Assembly: GCA_011682565.1 (NCBI GenBank)
Contig: JAACEJ010000068.1
Location: 1-10,136 of the forward strand
DNA: 10,136 nucleotides
Source: Actinomycetota bacterium
GTDB taxonomy: Bacteria > Zhuqueibacterota > Zhuqueibacteria > Residuimicrobiales > Krinioviventaceae
Direction: 5' to 3'
Position 1 is the stretch's first letter, and the number at the start of each line of letters is the position of its first letter. The notes beneath the pieces are model-generated. The model was not told the DNA's origin. It was given only the letters and a program-made list of their open reading frames with translations, and searched no databases. Below are positions 6,078 to 10,136 of this stretch, piece after piece. Made by a program: the position numbers and the translations under genes.

Positions 6078-6575
6078 TTAACGTTTGGAATAAAATGTAA
6101 TCAGAGCATAAACCTGGGCAAGAATAGCAATCTTGTAGGTGAATTCGAAGAACTTTTGCACAAAATGCATTGTTGTTCCATAAACGACTATAGTATCACC
6201 CGGACGAAGCACAGGAATGAGATCGGAACTGCCGTTTTGTAAAAAAGCTTTGACATCCACATCGATCACCTGCCCATCCTCATTTTCCTTTGTGGATGCC
6301 CGGACAACTCGTATGCTTTTAATTTTTGCATCTTCCTGGGGACCGCCGGCAAATGAAAGTAAGGAAACAAGATCGGTATCAAAGGGAACCATGTACTGTC
6401 CGGGTCTGAGCACAAAACCCCAGACATTTACGGGCATCAACACCTGATCTTCGCCACCCAGAAAGTACTGGGCAGCACGATTATTCCCCAACTGATTCGA
6501 TGAAATTTGTGCGTGGGAGGTTAGAGAAAACATTAACAAAAGGAAAACAATAAATGGCCCCATCGACTGTTTCAT
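6078..6575 (-). CDS. small secreted SLBB-domain polysaccharide export protein
   Basis: A 165-residue protein. Residues 1-22 form a signal peptide (a hydrophobic stretch ending LTSHA before QIS). One SLBB domain covers about 47-122, with VNVWGFVLRPGQYMVP and the closing VLRPGDTIVVYG. A likely membrane helix at about 142-161 precedes a KR end. Wza-type export proteins bring a Poly_export domain plus SLBB domains and form the outer-membrane export pore; here the Poly_export domain and a lipobox cysteine are missing. It probably contacts the Wzc periplasmic region or an unlinked pore. ATG at 6573-6575 is preferred (AAGGTG 9 nt upstream) over an in-frame GTG four codons earlier. Wzc follows after 13 nt. 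It is the first gene of the polysaccharide block. Confidence 0.82.
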   Translation of the reverse strand: MKQSMGPFIVFLLLMFSLTSHAQISSNQLGNNRAAQYFLGGEDQVLMPVNVWGFVLRPGQYMVPFDTDLVSLLSFAGGPQEDAKIKSIRVVRASTKENEDGQVIDVDVKAFLQNGSSDLIPVLRPGDTIVVYGTTMHFVQKFFEFTYKIAILAQVYALITFYSKR

Positions 6576-6633
6576 AATGCTCTGCACCTTGTAAAAAATT
6601 CGCTGCTTCTAAAAATGCTCTTTATCTTCATGA

Positions 6634-6646
6634 GTTGCCGGGCAAC
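6634..6646. promoter_or_regulatory. short perfect dyad in the SLBB gene leader
   Basis: GTTGCC-G-GGCAAC is a perfect 13-bp dyad 58 nt upstream of the SLBB gene ATG. It could be a leader hairpin or a binding site. Its function cannot be assigned. Confidence 0.3.
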
Positions 6647-6672
6647 AGGCAAATTTAATACCAAAATTGAAA

Positions 6673-6697
6673 TAACAAATCTGTAACAGACTTGTTA
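6673..6697 (-). promoter_or_regulatory. 25-bp dyad, candidate operator of the polysaccharide block
   Basis: The arms TAACAAATCTGT and ACAGACTTGTTA flank a single A, with one mismatch in 12 pairs that becomes a G-U pair in minus-strand RNA. The dyad lies about 100 nt upstream of the SLBB gene start and directly after the candidate -10 box at 6700-6705. That is where a dimeric repressor would block initiation. The low GC content and lack of a clean T-run argue against a terminator. Confidence 0.4.
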
Positions 6698-6699
6698 AT

Positions 6700-6727
6700 C
6701 TCATAATTTTCAATAATTCAAACTCAA
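6700..6727 (-). promoter_or_regulatory. candidate sigma-70-type promoter for the polysaccharide block
   Basis: On the minus strand TTGAGT (6727-6722), a 16-nt spacer and TATGAG (6705-6700) loosely match -35 and -10 consensus boxes, followed at once by the 25-bp dyad. Each box has mismatches. Bacteroidota-like organisms use a different consensus, so this is a weak call that rests partly on position. Confidence 0.25.
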
Positions 6728-6864
6728 CACTCACCCCTGATCCCAAACGACCCTGTTTTCAATATTGACTTTTTGTATGATAATGAAACGATAACGATAT
6801 TCTGTATAAAAATAGGACACCCCGATGTGTTCTTAAAACAGACATAAATCACGTCCCTTTTTGT

Positions 6865-6880
6865 CAAGGACAGGTCCTTG
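6865..6880. promoter_or_regulatory. 16-bp dyad overlapping a perfect TTGACA
   Basis: CAAGGAC-AG-GTCCTTG is a perfect dyad. On the minus strand a consensus -35 hexamer TTGACA (6867-6862) begins inside its downstream arm. No good -10 box lies 16-18 nt further on; the best is TATGTC at a 15-nt spacing. It could be an operator for an upstream promoter of the polysaccharide block, or structure in the lolA 3' region. Confidence 0.3.
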
Positions 6881-7002
6881 GATTCGGCTCAAATAGCTCG
6901 CTGGGAAATAACAAAAACGTACTTTAATCAGGACACGAATCTAGCACTTTTAACGAAAAATGCAAGATATTTCTTGGAATTTGGGTAATAGCTTTCCATT
7001 CT

Positions 7003-7647
7003 TTATCGCAGGTCGATTAATTCGTAACCCTGCGGCAGATCAAGTTTAAAATCTTTGGGAGACAGGACGACCTTCGTATTAATATTTTTCACCTGGTAAA
7101 GTGTGGAATTTCCATTGACATCGATCTGCTCGATTTTTGAAATTAAGTTCGTTTTTGAATTAACCCACAATTCAACGCGTCGGATAAATTCATCTTGCGT
7201 TTTGCTGGTCAGAGTGATGTGAATTTGTCTGCTTTTACCTCCCTCCTTTTTAATTATTTTTGCAGAGTAATTTTTGACGAATTTATCCAGGAAATCTTTC
7301 AAGAAGGGATTGTCCTCGGTTTTGTTTGACGCATTATCCACAATGACCTGCTTGTTCACCTTATTTACAGTCCATATTGTTTTGCCGTCCGAAATAATCC
7401 GTTGATCTTTTGTATCGATATCAAACTGAACACCGTCTTTGACACATATCTTGCCTTTAACAACCTGGGTTTCATCTACCAGTTTCCAGGTAAAAGTCTG
7501 AGTAAATTCTGCGCATATACCTTTCAGCGACTCGTATTTTTTCTGCACCTGGTTTATCACTTTTCCGGCATCCTGCGCAAAAGCAGGAGAAACAACAAAA
7601 CAGAAAAGTATAAATAGCAACACTACTTTTTTATGGTCATTGAACAT
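7003..7647 (-). CDS. lolA: LolA, periplasmic lipoprotein carrier
   Basis: A 214-residue exported protein. A signal peptide covers residues 1-24 (KKVVLLFILFCFVV core, cleavage after PAFA). The mature part begins with the LolA pattern, a helix KVINQVQKKYESLKGICAEF followed by QTFTW. Beta strands follow, including a GKTIWTVNKVNKQVIV stretch, then a PFLKDFLDKF loop segment and a C-terminal LDLPQGYELIDL ending. LolA takes lipoproteins from the LolCDE transporter and carries them through the periplasm to the outer membrane. Length is normal. The ATG is supported by AAGGA 9 nt upstream. The gene follows ftsK after 27 nt and is probably in its transcript; ftsK-lolA adjacency is common in bacteria. 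No LolB is seen nearby. Confidence 0.93.
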   Translation of the reverse strand: MFNDHKKVVLLFILFCFVVSPAFAQDAGKVINQVQKKYESLKGICAEFTQTFTWKLVDETQVVKGKICVKDGVQFDIDTKDQRIISDGKTIWTVNKVNKQVIVDNASNKTEDNPFLKDFLDKFVKNYSAKIIKKEGGKSRQIHITLTSKTQDEFIRRVELWVNSKTNLISKIEQIDVNGNSTLYQVKNINTKVVLSPKDFKLDLPQGYELIDLR

Positions 7648-7674
7648 GATTAAAAATCCTTCCGAAAAATTGAC

Positions 7675-10071
7675 TTACATCTCATCATCACCTTCATCAA
7701 AATTCATACTTTCCAGTTCTTCCGGGGTAATTAAAACTTCGCGGGCTTTGCTGCCTTCGAAGGGACCGACGATGCCTTCATCTTCCAATTCATCTATAAG
7801 ACGGGCAGCTCTTGAATATCCTACTTTGAGTCGCCGCTGAATAAGCGACACCGAACCCTGCTGGTGGCGGATAACGAGATCACGGGCACTCGTAAATAAC
7901 GGATCACGCTTTCCTTTTTCATAGCTATAAAGCCCGCCTCCGCCTTCTTCTTCCTCAACAAATGAAGGGAGCGGTGTTTTATCGGCAAAAGGTTGCTTTC
8001 TGATATAGCCGATAACGTTTTCAATTTCTTTCAAATCAATAAAAGCATTGTGGATGCGGATTGGTTCCGATCTTGCCGGGGGCAGGAACAACATGTCGCC
8101 GCGACCCAAAAGTTTTTCCGCGCCGTTCATGTCCAAAATTGTTCGCGAATCTACTTTTGACGTCACCTGAAAAGCGATACGCGCCGGAAAGTTAGCCTTA
8201 ATAACGCCGGTGATGACATCCACAGAGGGGCGCTGGGTGGCAAGGACCAAATGAATACCGACGGCCCTCGACATTTGCGTCAATCGTGCAATGGGTTCCT
8301 CGATATCTTTGGTTACATTGGCCGTCAACATCAGGTCAGCCAATTCATCAACGATGAGGACAAGATACACCAATGGTTTCACAGGTTCGCCGGTTACGGA
8401 ATTGACCTTTCCTCCTTTTACGCGCTCGTTAAATTCTGCAATGCTGCGCACGCCCGCCGTGGCAAGAAGCTCGTAGCGATTTTCCATTTCCTGTTCCAAA
8501 GATTTCAGGATGGCTGTAGCACTCTTGAGATTCGTGGCAACTTTTTCCTTTTGGCCGTCTACATAATTCAAATGGTGGCGGTATAATTTTGTATAAGTCG
8601 AAAGTTCGAGTCTTTTGGGATCGATAAGAACAATCTGCACTTCAGACGGTTTTGCTTTATACAAAATACTGGTAATAATGGTATTTAAGCACACGCTTTT
8701 CCCAGATCCTGTTGATCCGGCAACAAGTAAATGCGGCATCTTGTCCAGATCAGTAACAAACGGTTCGCCAGCGATCGTTTTGCCAAGGCCAATCGTGAGC
8801 GGCGATTTGCTTTCCCGAAACGCCGAAGAATCAATTATTTCGCGCAAATAAACAATAGAAGGGACAGGATTTGGAATTTCAATTCCTATTGCAGCCTTGC
8901 CCGGTATGGGCGCGACGATACGGATACGCTGCGCACGCATTGCCATGGCAAGATCGTCGGCGAGCGAAGTCACACGGCTGACTTTGATTCCCGGTGCCAG
9001 TTCAAGTTCATAACGCGTAATTACAGGGCCCGGATCCCAATTAGCAACTCGGGTTGTTAATCCAAAATCCGCCAGTTTTTCTTCCAGGAGAGCAGCATTT
9101 GCTGCACATTCTTCATTTGAAATCGTTATTTGGGAAGTCGGCGGTGTTTGCAAAAGCCCGGGCGGTGGAAATTCATATTTCCCGCTCACGTTCGGCACAA
9201 TTGCCGAATCCGCTTCCCGGTTAATTCTTTCAGCATCTCGTGAATCCAAATCGAGGTCCAGTTGTTTTGTCGCAGCCGGTGTTGTCGTGGGAATCGGAAT
9301 CCGCTGCGGTTCCTCAAATGTTGAAGGGGTCTGCTGCTGCGAATCGTACCATGAATCCGATGACGGTCTCGAACCACTTCCAATGCGGATGGAGCGGCGA
9401 ACATCCGGTGTGCGCCGCCGGGATCGCGAAAACCTGCCCCACAAGCCGCTAACAACCTGATTAAAGTCCAGGAAGAAGCGTTGCAGAAATGCGGAAACTG
9501 ATTGGTAAAGCTCCGAAAACGAAACGGTTGTAGAAAAAAGAACGGCAACCATAATTAAGCCGATAAGAACCACGACAGAGCCATACTGACCAAAAATCAT
9601 AATGAGGAATTGGGCGCCGAGTCCGCCCACTTTTCCGGAAACTTTAAAATTGGGGGCTGCGGAAGAGAGGATGCCGTGGAGTGCAAAACTTACCGAGAGA
9701 AACAATGCAAAGACCAGGGACAGGATAGTTACCTTGAGCAATCTCGCTGTTTTTTTGTCAACCAATCTGTTAAATCCCCACGCGACAATGAGAAACGGTA
9801 AAACACCAATGGGATAGCCTACTGTCCATCGAATCAAATAATATGATATATAAACACCGGCGAATCCCAGTTGGTTTTTGATATGATGCAGGTCGATCGT
9901 CCTGGGCGTTTCAGTGGATTGGTAGCTAAAAAGGGCTATGAGCACAAAAACACCCAGAATGATCAGCAAAATGCCGAGTAATTCCTGGCGTTTACGGCGG
10001 TCAATTTGAGGTGTTGACTTTTTACGAAAAGGAGACGGTTTTCTGGCTGGTTTTCTTTTTGTTCGCATCAT
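7675..10071 (-). CDS. ftsK: FtsK/SpoIIIE-family DNA translocase
   Basis: A complete 798-residue translocase that pumps chromosomal DNA through the closing division septum. A basic N-terminus precedes about four membrane helices (roughly 31-50, 75-99, 111-132, 152-180). A short Ser/Pro/Gln-rich linker (about 212-320) follows, then the motor: an alpha domain starting near 320, Walker A GSTGSGKS (452-459), LIDPKRLEL (482-490), Walker B LVLIVDELADL (570-580), ATQRPSVDVITG (611-622) and LGRGDMLFLPP (655-665). The gamma winged-helix domain (about 722-784, RRLKVGYSRAARLIDELE) should recognise KOPS-type polar sequences. The segment after LIDPKRLEL, with LYRHHLNYVDG, is unlike the PHLL-type loop of proteobacterial FtsK and recalls Bacteroidota/Chlorobi proteins. 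Two ATGs are adjacent (10069-10071 and 10066-10068) and neither has a clear Shine-Dalgarno. Confidence 0.96.
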   Translation of the reverse strand: MMRTKRKPARKPSPFRKKSTPQIDRRKRQELLGILLIILGVFVLIALFSYQSTETPRTIDLHHIKNQLGFAGVYISYYLIRWTVGYPIGVLPFLIVAWGFNRLVDKKTARLLKVTILSLVFALFLSVSFALHGILSSAAPNFKVSGKVGGLGAQFLIMIFGQYGSVVVLIGLIMVAVLFSTTVSFSELYQSVSAFLQRFFLDFNQVVSGLWGRFSRSRRRTPDVRRSIRIGSGSRPSSDSWYDSQQQTPSTFEEPQRIPIPTTTPAATKQLDLDLDSRDAERINREADSAIVPNVSGKYEFPPPGLLQTPPTSQITISNEECAANAALLEEKLADFGLTTRVANWDPGPVITRYELELAPGIKVSRVTSLADDLAMAMRAQRIRIVAPIPGKAAIGIEIPNPVPSIVYLREIIDSSAFRESKSPLTIGLGKTIAGEPFVTDLDKMPHLLVAGSTGSGKSVCLNTIITSILYKAKPSEVQIVLIDPKRLELSTYTKLYRHHLNYVDGQKEKVATNLKSATAILKSLEQEMENRYELLATAGVRSIAEFNERVKGGKVNSVTGEPVKPLVYLVLIVDELADLMLTANVTKDIEEPIARLTQMSRAVGIHLVLATQRPSVDVITGVIKANFPARIAFQVTSKVDSRTILDMNGAEKLLGRGDMLFLPPARSEPIRIHNAFIDLKEIENVIGYIRKQPFADKTPLPSFVEEEEGGGGLYSYEKGKRDPLFTSARDLVIRHQQGSVSLIQRRLKVGYSRAARLIDELEDEGIVGPFEGSKAREVLITPEELESMNFDEGDDEM

Positions 10072-10073
10072 AA

Positions 10074-10136
10074 TTATTTTGACATTAGAGTTTTGCCAAT
10101 TGTAGATTCAGCATACAATGGGTTTTTATATTTCTT
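10074..10136 (-). CDS. possible C-terminal end of the gene upstream of ftsK (partial)
   Basis: From the window edge this frame is open for 20 codons (KKYKNPLYAESTIGKTLMSK) and stops with TAA two nucleotides before the first ftsK ATG. The tight spacing suggests a co-transcribed upstream gene, which would also explain the missing ftsK ribosome binding site through coupling. The fragment is too short to identify, and a second frame is open nearly as far, so this is tentative. Confidence 0.35.
   Translation of the reverse strand, partial: KKYKNPLYAESTIGKTLMSK

Larger units (their letters stand above)
6576..7002. other. 427-nt intergenic region between lolA and the polysaccharide block
   Basis: I see no gene here in any frame. 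The region is AT-rich with several dyads: 6634-6646, 6673-6697, 6815-6832 (GGACAC/GTGTTC with a G-T pair) and 6865-6880. It presumably carries the end of the ftsK-lolA transcript and the promoter and leader of the SLBB-wzc-upxY genes. Confidence 0.6.

Noticed and set aside
6815..6832. Intrinsic terminator for ftsK-lolA
   Set aside because: The stem is only six pairs including G-T, and the following minus-strand sequence TATTTTTATAC is a poor T-tract. It lies about 170 nt past lolA, so I would not call it.
10099..10119. ATTGTA-N9-TACAAT dyad upstream of ftsK as an operator
   Set aside because: The arms are only six bases in AT-rich DNA and the site would lie inside the possible coding end of the upstream gene.

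Overview
The window is 10.1 kb of bacterial chromosome, and every convincing gene is on the minus strand, so transcription runs from high to low coordinates. The source looks Gram-negative, because LolA and a periplasmic SLBB protein imply an outer membrane. The FtsK motor resembles Bacteroidota/Chlorobi-type proteins in the segment after its IDPK motif, and the NusG-like protein is of the UpxY type. Together these suggest a member of the FCB group (Bacteroidota, Chlorobi or a related candidate phylum). This is inferred from motif memory only; no rRNA or other phylogenetic marker is present.

Right part (10136 to 7003): the possible last codons of an upstream gene, a complete 798-residue FtsK/SpoIIIE DNA translocase, and LolA 27 nt downstream. 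This is a conserved housekeeping block for cell division and the envelope. A 427-nt gap with several dyads follows. One of these is a 25-bp dyad placed where a repressor could sit on a candidate promoter for the next genes.

Middle (6575 to 1980): an exopolysaccharide block. It holds a small secreted SLBB-domain protein, a Wzc-type co-polymerase/tyrosine autokinase with a strikingly tyrosine-rich tail, a UpxY-type NusG paralog, and a WlbA-type UDP-GlcNAcA 3-dehydrogenase. The first three are closely spaced. WlbA is separated by a 136-nt leader containing competing hairpins. SLBB protein and Wzc would control chain length and export, UpxY would help polymerase through the long operon, and WlbA would make an amino-uronic-acid sugar precursor. 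No glycosyltransferase, polymerase or flippase is visible, so the locus is either split or interrupted here.

Left part (1979 to 1): an accessory zone with two hicB-hicA toxin-antitoxin modules in the same orientation. The one nearer wlbA looks intact. In the other, a TGA stop falls inside hicA just before the catalytic histidine, leaving an intact antitoxin beside a dead toxin. The pair is bracketed by two diverged direct repeats sharing an exact 16-bp core. The zone also carries two different 7-bp tandem repeats, a run of nine C, and adjacent palindromes. This is the most unusual part of the window. I found no rRNA, tRNA, CRISPR array or transposase gene.
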